From positions 1 to 60,547 of the forward strand of contig JAUCBJ010007647.1 in assembly GCA_032718475.1 (NCBI GenBank): a stretch of 60,547 bases of DNA, written 5' to 3'. Below the pieces are notes generated by a model. The model was given only the letters and a program-made list of their open reading frames with translations. It was not told the origin of the DNA and did not search any database. This DNA is from Nemertoderma westbladi. Lineage: Eukaryota; Xenacoelomorpha; Nemertodermatida; Nemertodermatidae. The translations under genes and the position numbers were made by a program. The stretch's first letter is position 1; the number at the start of each line of letters is the position of its first letter. Positions 44,446 to 56,134 of the stretch are shown here, piece after piece.

Positions 44446-45462
44446 TCAGTCAACCCTATCAACATTGTTGGATAGTGTTGCGGATGGACGATTCTGTAGT
44501 CTACGTCGCTGCCTTTCCTTGTAGGCACGTTCACGATCGAACCTCGAAAGGTCCTTGTCAAAATAATATCGCACAGTAGCTGAATCAGATTCCACTGTGA
44601 ATGATTTCATTTCCAGGACTCTGTAGGCAGTTTCTGATGATTGAAATATTAGTCGTAGAGGACGTGGCTTTCCATCATCTCTTTTCTTCCCCAGGCGGGA
44701 TATCCCATGGTGAGGAAGGGAAGTATGTAAGGTTGATTGTAAGAACTGGTTATCGGAAAGACGTTGGGCTTCAGGAGTAGCTTGAGTATCACCTGGTACA
44801 CCACGAATTATAACATTCTTTTTGCGTTGCTCATTTACAGATATGATTTTCTCTATGCTCTCCAAGGATTGCGTATTAGTAGTAGTGGCCGCTGCACCCT
44901 CAAGTTTCTTTGTTAGATTGCCGATTTGGTCAGCATTTTTCTTGACAATATCAGCCCAAGAGTTATTTTCACTGCAACCGGAACCGAGCCCGCCTCCAAC
45001 AGTTTCAATATTATTTAATTTGTCCTTAACTTCGCAGGTTGTGGCCGCGATTTCATCAATCCGAGACTCTAATTCAATCCGCAAGGAAGACACATCTGAG
45101 GATATATCTTTGCTTTCGGCAGATGCACTATCTGCTGCATTCTGAATTTCCGTGTAGAGCACATCAGACTTACTGGAGTGGGATTCTTGGAGCATCTGAA
45201 GTGCTTGCTGGAGTTTGTTGATGAGTTCAGCAGAGCAGAAACCACACGAGAAAGGCTCATTTATAATATCTGATTTCTTTCGAATCTCAACCTCGGTCCA
45301 TGTGTGAAGACAGATTGTGCATTCAACTTTCACTGTCTCCCATTCTACAGGTCTTGGTTTTAATCTTGGACTTTTGGATTTTATCCCCTGTTTTGTTGAG
45401 GGAGCCATACCACAAGAATCTCGTTGACTAAGGCTAGATCGACGTTGGTTCTGACTGGACAT
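44446..45462 (-). CDS. CR1-like LINE ORF1: zinc-ribbon, coiled-coil RNA-binding protein
   Basis: 338 residues. Residues about 49-82 hold two CxxC pairs (CTIC and CGFC), a zinc-ribbon-like module. Residues about 85-215 are helical and coiled-coil-like. From about 215, RKKNVIIRGVPGD begins an RRM-like domain as in LINE ORF1 proteins, with PRPLRLIFQSSE and a basic tail (YKERQRRRLQNRPS). These proteins coat the LINE RNA. ORF2 follows after 159 bp containing a G-rich run on the plus strand (44388-44405). The frame is intact. The 5' UTR probably lies within 45463-45830 but its end is not visible. Confidence 0.88.
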   Translation of the reverse strand: MSSQNQRRSSLSQRDSCGMAPSTKQGIKSKSPRLKPRPVEWETVKVECTICLHTWTEVEIRKKSDIINEPFSCGFCSAELINKLQQALQMLQESHSSKSDVLYTEIQNAADSASAESKDISSDVSSLRIELESRIDEIAATTCEVKDKLNNIETVGGGLGSGCSENNSWADIVKKNADQIGNLTKKLEGAAATTTNTQSLESIEKIISVNEQRKKNVIIRGVPGDTQATPEAQRLSDNQFLQSTLHTSLPHHGISRLGKKRDDGKPRPLRLIFQSSETAYRVLEMKSFTVESDSATVRYYFDKDLSRFDRERAYKERQRRRLQNRPSATLSNNVDRVD

Positions 45463-46319
45463 TATTCCCTATTATGAATAGCAGATGATGTTGTTTCAAC
45501 AATTATAATACAATTGACGAAATGCAGTTGTATATAGCAATATCACAATTCACAATGATGTATGTATTGTATAGTATATAGTTAAGTTTATTAAGTTTAT
45601 AATAATTTAACGTCAGCAAGTATAATTATACCGGTACTGTAGTAGGATTGCTGTACTGACTACTGGACTTGTACAGATTTACAGATTGACAGATTGATAC
45701 AGATTTACAGATGTACAGATTTAGGCTAACTACGAGTCCGAGGACGTAGAATAAAACGTCTGTCCTTATCTGATCTGACGGCATCTGATTCTATAACCAA
45801 TCAGGAGAAAGGGATATAGGTAAATAGCGCGGGTATGAAAGTTGTGTGATTGCCCCAGCAAAGATGGATAGTTTCAGATGTAAACAACTTTCGCAGATTT
45901 AGTTGGTGTTGAAACATTAATAATTTTATTAAAAACAATACAGCCATTCTGCCTTTGCTGCAATAGTTTAGTAATCTTTCTTGTTAATAGTTTATTATTA
46001 TAAAGTTAATTAATTATAATTAATATTATTGAATAATGATACTGTACTTATAATTACTAGTATATTACATAAGGCAGGAAGAGGTACAGTACTTCTGTAC
46101 AGTACTGTACTGCCAAATATGGCGAAACATTTTAACATGCCACATATTGCCCTGATTGCCAGCTGATACAGCGGAGTTTATACCCAAACGATGAAGGAAG
46201 ATGGGAAGGTGGGTGGGAAGGTGGAAATCAATAAACGATGTTGTTACCTTCCAATTGAAGGAAAAGAGCAGGTTACAGCGGCGGCAAATTCTAACCAAAA
46301 CAATAAACGATGTGGTTGA
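45463..46319. other. LINE 5' flank and non-coding interval
   Basis: Repeated ACAGATTTACAGATTGACAG motifs (45672-45722) may belong to the LINE 5' UTR. The rest is AT-rich with no gene. Confidence 0.5.
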
Positions 46320-48440
46320 AAATCCCACCGCCGAAAAATACAAGTTTCAGAATTCTTATGCAATTTTTACATATTCCATTGAATTCAGAACCCTCACAAA
46401 TCCGTATAACGCAAGAAACCCCATACTCAGATACTTCCGAAAAATACAAGTTTGAGATGTATAGTTGTTAGATAAATATTTATAAACCTCTAAAATGTAA
46501 GATAGGATTACAGTATAAGTTGTCACAATCATTTGAACTGTTTAATGAATTTTCAAAAGTTCTTGCTGGCACCAAATTTTGCACACAGCACCGAAAAATA
46601 AAACGTTGATGATATGCCTGGTGCAATTCATATATATTCCAACGAGACTAGAATGCCTAAAACCCCTATTGCGGAAAAAACAGCTTCATCGTCATCGTGT
46701 CTGCATGGTAACTTCACATAGCGCGCCATTTGGTGGTCTCCGGTGAATGTTTGGATTTGACCTAACCAAATTGGTTTAATACTGTACTGAAGATCCGCAG
46801 TGGGCACATCGGGGCAGGTGTGGGCCATCGGAATCCGACGAGGCAGTGCACATATTGACATTTGGCGTATGTACATTTCTTACAGAAGGGAGCCACTGGG
46901 TTAAGTGTAAAAAACAGCTTCAAATACTCAATTTACAAAATTGAAATATTTCAAAATTTGGGGCTGGCACCAAAATTTGGCACCCGCCGCCAAAAACAAG
47001 ATTAAAATTTCTAGCTTATATTTATATGAATTCCTTTTAGTTAGTAGCGTTAGTTACAGAGATGGGGGGGGGGGGGGGGGGGGTGGTTAAGGGAATACCA
47101 GGGAAACTTCACATGCTGACATGGGCAGAAACTCCAGTGTTCATTTAGCTACCATTTAAGGATGCAAGGCAGGCAGAGATGCCTCGCTAAACCCTTCAAA
47201 GCATTCGTGCCGAAACGAAAACTACTGGCAAAAAACTGCTGACACACCTGGCCTGACATGAACAGCATTACCACCGGCTGACCGGCAAGGCTGACTGCAG
47301 TAATTTCAATTCAAATTCAAGCAATACGTATAATATATCCTTAACCCTATTAACCCTTCAATAATGTGTTTGCGAGGCACACGAGAACCACGGATTAAAA
47401 GGGTCCCGATTACTCTGCAGGAAACCGGAATACAGGCAGCTACATCTGAGGCCTGTATTAAAGTTTAAACAAGTCAACCCATTCACTCCACAATTCTAAT
47501 TCCCTCCACCATTCAACCTTTACTGTAGCTACGGTAGACATACATATTATTTGTTTCTCCATTCAACTTGTGTGTGTATTTTAAGAAGAAGGCGCTGCCC
47601 TTCCCTCTGTTAATATCTATGTCGTAGGAATTTGAATGTTTTTGTTACTATTTTGATTATGTCAACATTACATTTCTTATTCTAGTCTGCTAGTTATAAA
47701 AAATAAAAAAAAAATTAGTACCGGCTATAAAATTTTGTACAAATACCTGGGGGGGGGGGGGTGTCATATTAACCACCCCTCTAAAATCTACTAATTTTAA
47801 CAAAACGTCTGATTTTGTGTTTGTTCGTAGATTTCACAAGTCTGAATCCGACCTAAAAATACTTTTGGTGCTGGTGCAAATATTTTCACCCACCGCCGAA
47901 AAATACAAGTTTAAGAACTCTTATGCAATTTTTACTTATTCCATTGAATTCAGAACCCTCACAAACTCGTATAACGCAAGAAACAAGGTGACACAATCAA
48001 TTGATATGTTTGATGGATTTCAAAATGTGGTGCTAGCACCACATTTTGTACCCACTTCCGAAGAATGTAAGTTTGAGATGTCTAGTCAGATAATTATTAA
48101 TTACATTGAATTCAGAACCGCCATAAACCTCCAAAGTGCGAGAAATAAGTTGTCACAAGCAATTGAACTATTGAATAGATCATTTCGTTTCGAAATTTCG
48201 TGCTGGCACCAAATTTTGCACACAGCGCCGAAAAATTCAAGTTCGATACGCCTGGTCCAACTCGTATATATTCTATCGAAACCAGAAACCCAAAAAACCC
48301 ATATTTCGCAAAAAAAACTGGTTCAAACAATCAATGTATAAAATTGACATATTTCAAAATTTGGTGCTGGCACCAAAATTTGGCACCCGTAGAAAAACAC
48401 AAGTTTGAAATTTATAAATTAATTTATATGAATTCCATCT
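46320..48440. repeat. ~165-bp tandem repeat family, diverged, in two clusters
   Basis: Units carry GGTGCTGGCACCAAATTTTG, then CCGAAAAATACAAGTTTGAG, then ATTGAATTCAGAACC and AAGAAATAAGTTGTCACAA. Clear unit starts are 47867, 48027, 48198 and 48362 (spacing 160-171), with further pieces at 46325, 46432, 46562 and 46962. The GCTGGCACC motif can pair with GGTGCCAGC. Poly-G runs (47064-47083, 47749-47761) interrupt it. Open frames across it are chance. Confidence 0.8.
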
Positions 48441-49127
48441 AAGTGCAAACACCAAATAAAGCATATGGGAAATGGGTAGGGGGATTCCCAGCAAAACAGA
48501 AAGAAAAAAAAGAGAAAAGTCAAGCAGGTATAATCCTTCTACAGAATATTATTTTTATGGGGGCTAACAGCCACCCAATGCAAATCTAGCCATATTTTTG
48601 TGAACACCAAAAGAACACATGATGAATTAATTAAAAGGTAACTATTTGTATTTTAAATTATATAAAAAAAAAAAATTTTGGGTTTAGTTAATTTGTGTCC
48701 AGCGCCAAAGCTGGTGCGACGATAGCTGAATCACCCCCTCAAATCCATCAACTGTGTCTGTTTTACATTTTTCGCCTCCATTTTGTTTCGCCCGGGAGCT
48801 TTAGACCCACCCTGACCCCCCGCCGCCCCCCCCCCCCCCTCAGCACGCCACTGGGGTGATTTTACCTATAACAGTATAAAGAGCGGACTGTGGACAAGCA
48901 GACAAGGGACTGTGGACTGTTGTAAATCACAGCCTCAATGAAAATCCAGGCGGTAATTTGAATTATCGCTTTCTAATCCTTTATAATCGTGTGTCCGCTA
49001 ATTGACTAGAGGACTTACAGTGGATCATGAACTTAAAAAATTCGCGCTTAACTCAGAAATTAGCCACTCAGGTAATATGAATCACTTCATTAAATATTAG
49101 CCAATTAGGAGACAACATAGAGAACAA
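48441..49127. other. Non-coding interval with a diverged fragment of the 56-kb TIR element
   Basis: Bases 48883-48985 (AAAGAGCGGACTGTGGAC, later GGCGGTAATTTGAATTATCG) match the terminal repeat of the element at 56135. A C14 run lies at 48826-48839. No gene seen. Confidence 0.6.
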
Positions 49128-52100
49128 TTGCTACACAGCGCACAGGTATGGAAACTGATCCTACTATATACTCGAATACACATACTAACTGTATCTGAAA
49201 CGTGGTTGGATGACTCAGTATCTGACAAAGAAGTCGAAATCATAGGGTATAAAATTACCAGGAAGGATAGAAATGAGAATGGATGGGGAGGGGTTGCAAT
49301 ATATACTAGAGACGATTTGGTATTTAATGCCTGCATTTCACTGAATCAAATGGATATTGAAGGGGTATTTGGAACTCTCATTATGCCCTACACCAAAGAA
49401 ATCCTCATAGGATCGGTATATCGACCTCCAGAGTCATCTATAACTCAATTCTTCAAATCCTTAGAATCTTTTATTGGAACGGTATCTAACCATAAAGAAA
49501 TTTATATCCTTGGAGACGTCAATGCAGACATATCTAGTAATGACCGAAGCAATAAAAACATAGTTGACTCATTCTGTGCCTCTACTGGACTTAAACAAAT
49601 AATCAAGGACCCAACCCGTGTTACTGAGATATCTTCTACCATTATCGATCACATTTATACTTCAGCACTGGAAAATAAAGTTACAGCATCTGGAGTAATA
49701 GAAGTCGGCATTAGTGATCATTACATCGTATATGTCACCAGGAAGAAAATTAAAAACCATAAATACATACCAAAAATAATCCGAGCTAGAACATACAGAG
49801 ACTACTCCATACCAAAACTAAAGGAAATGATTGTGAACAATAGTAAAATTAATAACATTGGCAATATAAATGACGTGGATGAAGCCGTGGACATTCTAAA
49901 CTCTGAGATTTTAAATATCCTCAACACTATAGCACCGAAACGGGATATCAGAATCAAAACTCATACCGAACCCTGGCTAACTCCAAATCTTCTACACACT
50001 ATAACTATGAGGAATAAAGCCTTAACCACAGCAAGAAAATATCGCACTGAAGAAAATGAAACAAATTACAAGAGAATCAGGAATGACACCACCAAACTCA
50101 TAAAGGAAACTAAACAGACATACATACGAGAACAAATTAAGGAGAACAGAACTAACTCTAAACAATTATGGAAGACCCTCAAAAACCTCGGCTTACCATC
50201 AAAGAAAGGCCAATCAAATGGACCACTTACAATCAATAATGGAACCGAACTAGTTTCTGACCCTAGACAAATAGCTGATGCGTTTAACGAATACTTCACT
50301 GGTGTTGCTAATGAATTGGAAACCCAATTACCGCCACCTACAGGTCGCTTTGGTGAGGCTGCAGTTGCCAGATACTATGAATCTAAGGGCATAACTAAAG
50401 ATAGCTTTACTCTAAAACAAACTGAAGAGGATGTGGTTTCTCGTATCTTATGCGACCTTAATCCCGATAAAAGTCCCGGCATTGATGGTATACCAGCAAA
50501 AATATATAAGGACTGTTCCACTGAGCTGACAAAAGCAATTACTCACATTATAAATATCTCCATAACAACATGTAAATTTCCCTCAGCTATGAAACTAGCC
50601 AAAGTGGCACCAATCTATAAAAGGGGCACACAAACTCAACGTGAAAACTTCAGACCAGTGTCTCTACTACCTATTCTCTCCAAGATTATAGAAAAAGTAA
50701 TCTACGATCAGATGTACCATTACTTGATATCAAACTCTATCATATCTGCACTTCAAAGTGCCTTTCGTAAAGGCTATTCAACGGAAACATGCTTGATATT
50801 TATAGACACTGTCATCCGATCAGCAGCAGATGGTGGCCAGTTAACAGGGATGGTGTTAATAGACCTCAAGAAAGCTTATGATACGGTGAATCGCAACATA
50901 CTATTGATGAAACTGAAATACATGGGCTTTGACAACAAAGCAATAGCGTGGCTTGAATCCTATCTATCAAGCAGATCCCAAGTTGTAACCATACAGGGGG
51001 TTTACTCAGATCAACGCACGCTGGATGACGGTTTACCACAAGGAACTCTCTTAGCGATCCTACTTTTCCTCTCACACACCAATGACTCGGACCAAGCCGT
51101 TGATTGCCCCACCCCGATGTTCGCAGACGACATATCGCACTTAGTCCCTGGCTCAGACTCAAGAACCATATCGGAATCACTAACACGGAATCTAGAATGC
51201 ACCCAAGCATGGCTCATAGACAACCGCCTAACTCTCCATTTAGGTAAAACCGAAAGTATCCTATTTGGAACAGCACAACGTTTAGCCATAAACGAACCAC
51301 TAAATGTGACATGCAATGGGAAAGCAATAGCGAACAGGGACTCGGTCAACTACCTCGGTTGCAAATTAGATAAAACTCTAAACAGTGAATCGATGGTTGC
51401 AACAATAATAAAGAAAGGCAACTCTCGGTTAAAGTTCCTGTGGCGATTTGCCGGTGTACTAGACTACAATACACGCCGCCTACTATGCAATGCATTAATA
51501 CACGAAGTGGGGACTTCGCGCAGCACGAAGTTGGCAGAGCCTTAGCGAATTGACACTGTTAGGGGGTAGGTCAATTTATGCAAATAGTCACGTTGGCCCT
51601 CTAGCGGCAGACTGGAGAACTGCAGATGGATTCGCCTCCCTTGAAAGTCACAGCTAATGGTCTAATACATATCTGCCAAGTTTCAGCTTAAACGGATTAA
51701 AAGCAAAGAAATGGGAGGGCATTTAATGTTTAGACATGTGGCCCTCTAGCGGGAGACCATTGCACTGATGGTGTCTGAAAGTCTCTCAAAAATCTCAACT
51801 TTTGCTCATATTGATACCTACAAATTTTCAACTTGGCAGCTTTAAATCCGACAAAGTTATTAGCATGTCAAAATCGTAACGACGACGACAACGACGACGA
51901 CGACAACGACGACGACGACAACGACGACGACGACGACGACGACAACTATTTGCATAAATTGACCCACCCCCTAACAGTGTCAATTCGCTAAGGCTCCGCC
52001 AACTTCGTGGCTCGCCCCACAACCACTAATGGACTATGCATCACCAGTGTGGTTCCAATCTATTAGTATCCTATGGAGAAACAAACTGGAGGCCCTACAA

Positions 52101-52475
52101 CGGAAATGTATCCGGTATTGCCTGGGACTGGACAATCGCACCCACATCGACAATTCACACTTTCGAGAAATTAACTGGCTACCCATTAAACTACGAATTA
52201 AACAAAACCTGGCAACTATCATGTACAAAACTCACCATAACGTCACCCCGAGCTATATACAGGAAATGGTGGACTTCTCCTCATCCACACGTGACACGCG
52301 CGCCCCCCAAACTAAAGCGGTCATCCCACAGAAAAACACCGCATTTGGCCAGCTCTCCTTTGACTATAAGGGCCCAGTGATCTGGAATAGCCTGCCGCGC
52401 CACGTAACCGAGTCAGTATCTGTCGAGACATTCAAACATGCAGTAAAATCGCATTACCTACGCTCGCTCGATTGA
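49128..52475 (+). pseudogene. Second LINE: endonuclease and reverse transcriptase, split by a MITE
   Basis: The frame 49128-51502 encodes an endonuclease domain (HILTVSETWLDDS, GSVYRPPES, LGDVNAD, GISDHY) lacking its very N terminus, and an RT with DLKKAYDTVNR, LPQGTLL and MFADD (residue about 664). At 51503 MITE copy 2 interrupts; the same frame resumes at 52022 (PLMDYASPVWF) and runs to the stop at 52473-52475 with WNSLPRHVTESVSVETFK. The inserted DNA plus duplication is 519 bases, a multiple of three, but it brings a stop. Apart from that and the missing start, no break is seen. It belongs to the CR1/Rex1/jockey side of LINEs by its endonuclease and tail; a firm clade needs a tree. Confidence 0.92.
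51503..52018. mobile_element. MITE copy 2, inserted in the LINE RT frame
   Basis: Nearly identical to 16609-17111, with the same tips, the same internal GACGAC microsatellite (about 51880-51945, longer here) and the same ACA target duplication (51500-51502, 52019-52021). The interrupted LINE frame fixes its borders independently. The copies differ mainly by microsatellite length and a few bases, so both are young. Confidence 0.95.
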
Positions 52476-53215
52476 CAATACACTGATTTTAATTATACTT
52501 TTAACTAATTATTAGCGTTTAATTTTTTTTTTATACTATTAATGAACTATTACATCTCAAAACTCTAAAATAACTAATCATAACAAGTTTTAATTTTTGT
52601 ACAAAGCATCCCCATTTTTTATTTTGCAACAGATATTTAAGGGGAGAAATACTGATTTTAATTTTTACTGAAGCTACTACACTTCAATGGTAAATTTCAC
52701 CAAATATTTTAATCTACGTACGCACATGAGGATGGCTTTTTAAAAATTTTATGCATTATGTAAATATTAATAAACTATTCTTTTTTTTAATACTTATCAT
52801 AGTTCTAAAGAATGTAATATTTTAATTATTCATGCACCTGAAACCTCATTTATTTATTTTTTTTATTGTTTTATACATGACGCCGAATCTTTATTATACT
52901 GTATAATTTACCCATTGAACTAACCACGGGGACCCTCTCGGAAACAAGGCTCGCCTTAAGGGGCTATCCCCGGTGCGCAATGTATTTATTATAAGCATTC
53001 TGATTGAGTAATAACTATAATACATAATAACATTTTTATAGCGTCAAATTTATAATAACATAACTTCAGTTTCAGTTTTGATATTGTTCCTTATGTTCCT
53101 TATTGTTCCTTATGTAATGTTTGTTGTTATTTAATAATTGTGTTATTTTAATGTTCCTTTTAATGTTATACTTTGAGCACCATTAAACCAATACCAATAC
53201 CAATACCAAAGATTT
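52476..53215 (+). other. 3' UTR of the second LINE
   Basis: It contains a conserved-looking hairpin, GGGGACCC...GGGGCTATCCCC (52928-52970), of a type seen in CR1/Rex1-like 3' UTRs. It ends in an ACCAAT-type microsatellite (ACCAATACCAATACCAAT at about 53190-53210), the expected 3' terminus of such LINEs. Confidence 0.7.
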
Positions 53216-54759
53216 ATAAAATAATATTGGCTAATATATAATGAGGTTATTTATATTGTCTGAGTTATGCGAATTTTTAAGGTCATCATCTACATTAAGC
53301 GCTAATGAGCTACCTACAAACTGTCGCCAGGGCTGGCATATTGTGTTCCCATTGGTTCAATCGTGTTTACCTGGTTTAAAGGGAGCTGAATGTTAGTAAT
53401 CCTCTAATTGGCTAATAATATATCAGTCCACTATTTATTGTTACCAGTCCTACAAAAAATGGATATCAGTCCCCCCTTTATTGTTACCAGTCCAAAAGAT
53501 GGTCTGTACCCTCTCTCACGCCGGGTAATAATTGATACAGACTACAAACTTAGGGAGAGGGACCACCTAACTCTAAACTCCAAGATAACTTTTCTGAATC
53601 AGGACTACTTAACTTTACTGTAGATAGTAGAGTTAAGCAGCTACGCCTTAACCATGTGCATAAAGTGTACAATGGTAAGTGTTCCAATAACCTAAAACAA
53701 AAATTAATCAGAGTGCGTGATGCACACTCTTACAGTACTAGAGCAAGTGCTTCAAACGTATTAATTCAATCAAATCAAATGTATTAATTAACCGTGAAAA
53801 AAACAAAGGGCGGGGGAAATTCAAATTTGTCAAGGTTGTTGTCTGTCTCCCTTCAAGTTGTGTCCGCGTTGGCCAGACGGATGGACGCTTCGACCATGGC
53901 GTGGACAGGGCGCTTCGCCGGGCTGACCTGGACCCGCGCACACACATAAGGGAGGCCCGCAGCAGTGCAAAGTTCAGTTCTCGCCGAAACCAATTCATGC
54001 CCTCACTGTTCCGTATCTCGCGGCGCTCCGACAACTTTGAAGCGAGTTGCTTCACGAACAGCGTAGAGGAAGGTGATAAGTACCCCCTAACGCGGAGAAG
54101 ATGAGCGGCGTAAATGTAGCGTGCTCAACCTCACATCATTACAACATTACAGTAATTGTGCCTGCGTGGCGAATCATTAACAACTTTGAATTTCCCTCCA
54201 GTAGGCAACAGCAACAGCATGAGTCCATGGCATATGATACCGTCAGCATGAGTCAAAATGGAGTTATTTGATTGGCTTAAAAAATAGATTTCAAACCATT
54301 CGCCATTCGTATTTGTAAAAAACAGATTTGTGAATCCTAAAAAAGATTTCAAGCTTCTCTATCAGTCTAGGCCTATTACTGCTGTACTGTATTAGCCTAT
54401 AGCTGTATAGTACTGCAGTACTGTCACTGTGTAGTATAGCGTTCAATATTACTGCAGTAGGCCTACTAAACAGCTAAAGGTGAGATTGGCTACCCTAATT
54501 TGAATTGTTATAACAATAAAATCAATGTCCTCTAAATGCGCGGTAGCTGGTAGGTAGGTCTGTAGGTGGTATGTGGTAGGTGTTGGCAAAAAATCTTTAT
54601 TTTGTTTTTTTCTTTAAACTGTTAAAGAAACCTTGTTTTTTTCTACCCCTTGGGCAGTTAGTCTGCGACAACTTGCCCTTCCTGCCCTTGGTCCATGGTC
54701 CTTGGGCTAGGTTTACTGGTTTAAATAGATCATTTCAGCATTTGTCAATAAATAGGCTA
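53216..54759. other. Interval with a GC-rich patch of unknown nature
   Basis: Bases 53800-54105 are GC-rich against AT-rich surroundings and open in more than one frame, for example a plus frame with RADLDPRTHIREARS ending at 54104. No domain or family is recognised. It may be a captured gene fragment. The rest shows no gene. Confidence 0.4.
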
Positions 54760-55967
54760 CCGTAATTCGGGGTGACTTGATACATTGAGGTGACTTGATA
54801 CAGCAAGTTATACTTTTCTTCTTTAACGGATTGTGGGTGATTGCGTGATGTTATGATAAAAATTGAAATATTAGAAGATGTCTGAATAAATTGTCCATCA
54901 AATAGTAAAATAAATTTTGTCATTGCTTCGCATTTGTGATCTCTAGCTGTCTAGCAGTCTAGAGCCAAGAATGCATTGTTCAAAAATTCACTTTTTTTCA
55001 AAGTCAAAATATAGGTCGAATTTTTGACACTTTGGATTAATGTTGTTCAAAAATTATTTTTACAGATGCTAATAGATGAGTTTGAATATTACAGGTATTA
55101 TGATCCTAAAAAAATTTTACAAATTTTCATATGAATTGGGGGTGGAGTGCCCGTTTTTTGAAAGCGTGTCTCAAAATGGGGTGACTTGATACATATATAT
55201 GGTATAATGTAGGCGAAAATGTTCTGATACCTGTGACTTAAACGTTGATTTTGCAAAATTTGTGCTTAAATTCATTGATTTAGTTTGCAGTTTTTTCTAA
55301 AATGTTTTGTCTTATTTACTGGTGTCAGGATGTCACAATGCAATGAAAGTCTTTTTCGTTTTTAAACTTCAATTTAACTTGTTAAATATTGTTATATGTT
55401 AAATTTTCTAAGTATTTTATCTTTACTTAAACCTTAAATTTGCAAAATTTGTGCTTAAATTCATTGTTTTAGTTTCCATTTTTTTCTAAAATGTTTTGTC
55501 TTACTTACTGGTGTCAGGATGTCACTATACAATGAAGGTCTTTTTCGTTTTTAAAGTGCAATTTAACTTGTTAAATATGAAATATTTTGCCATAAAAAAT
55601 GGAGTTATTTTTAATTTTAGCTATAATTTTATATCCCCGTTAGGCAGTTAGGTGGGGACTTCGTTCTTTTTTTAAAATTTCCAAGATATATCAAGTCACC
55701 CCTACAGCCTACAACATGATCCAAACTCATTCACAGAGTGGTATTATTGCGGAAAATTTGCTTGTGTATCAAGTCACCCCGTTATGTGGGGTGACTTGAT
55801 ACAGCTGGTTTTTACGAAAAAAACACCACTAGACTAAGCACCTGAAATAGTGCTTTAGTAGTGCCCGACTATAAAATTTTATTTTTATTCCATCTGTGTA
55901 GGATAAAAACTTCAGAAGATATTCACAGTTAAAGGCAAAAACTGTATCAAGTCACCCCGAATTACGG
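54760..55967. mobile_element. 1.2-kb TIR element with TA duplication (Tc1/mariner-type, non-coding)
   Basis: The terminal 25 bases, starting CCGTAATTCGGGGTGACTTG, are identical in inverse at both ends, and TA flanks each side (54758-54759, 55968-55969). The GGGGTGACTTGATACA core recurs internally at 55177 and 55787 and in inverse near 55687 and 55768. A 189-bp direct duplication lies at 55251-55590. No ORF. TA targets and short TIRs suggest Tc1/mariner or a pogo relative (inference). Confidence 0.85.
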
Positions 55968-56134
55968 TACTGAAATAGTTGTAGTTAGACTACTGTTGGT
56001 CAGTTTCAGTTGGTTGTACCGCGTACCGGTAGGTATTAGATATAGAACATGGTTTTACTTATTTCTGTCTTTGCACTTATACACCTACTGACCTAGGCTG
56101 ACAGGTAGGCCAGTACCGGCAGTACCGTCCAGTA

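Noticed and set aside
53800-54105. GC-rich open frames as a possible gene
   Set aside because: Open in several frames, with no domain, start context or homologue I recognise.
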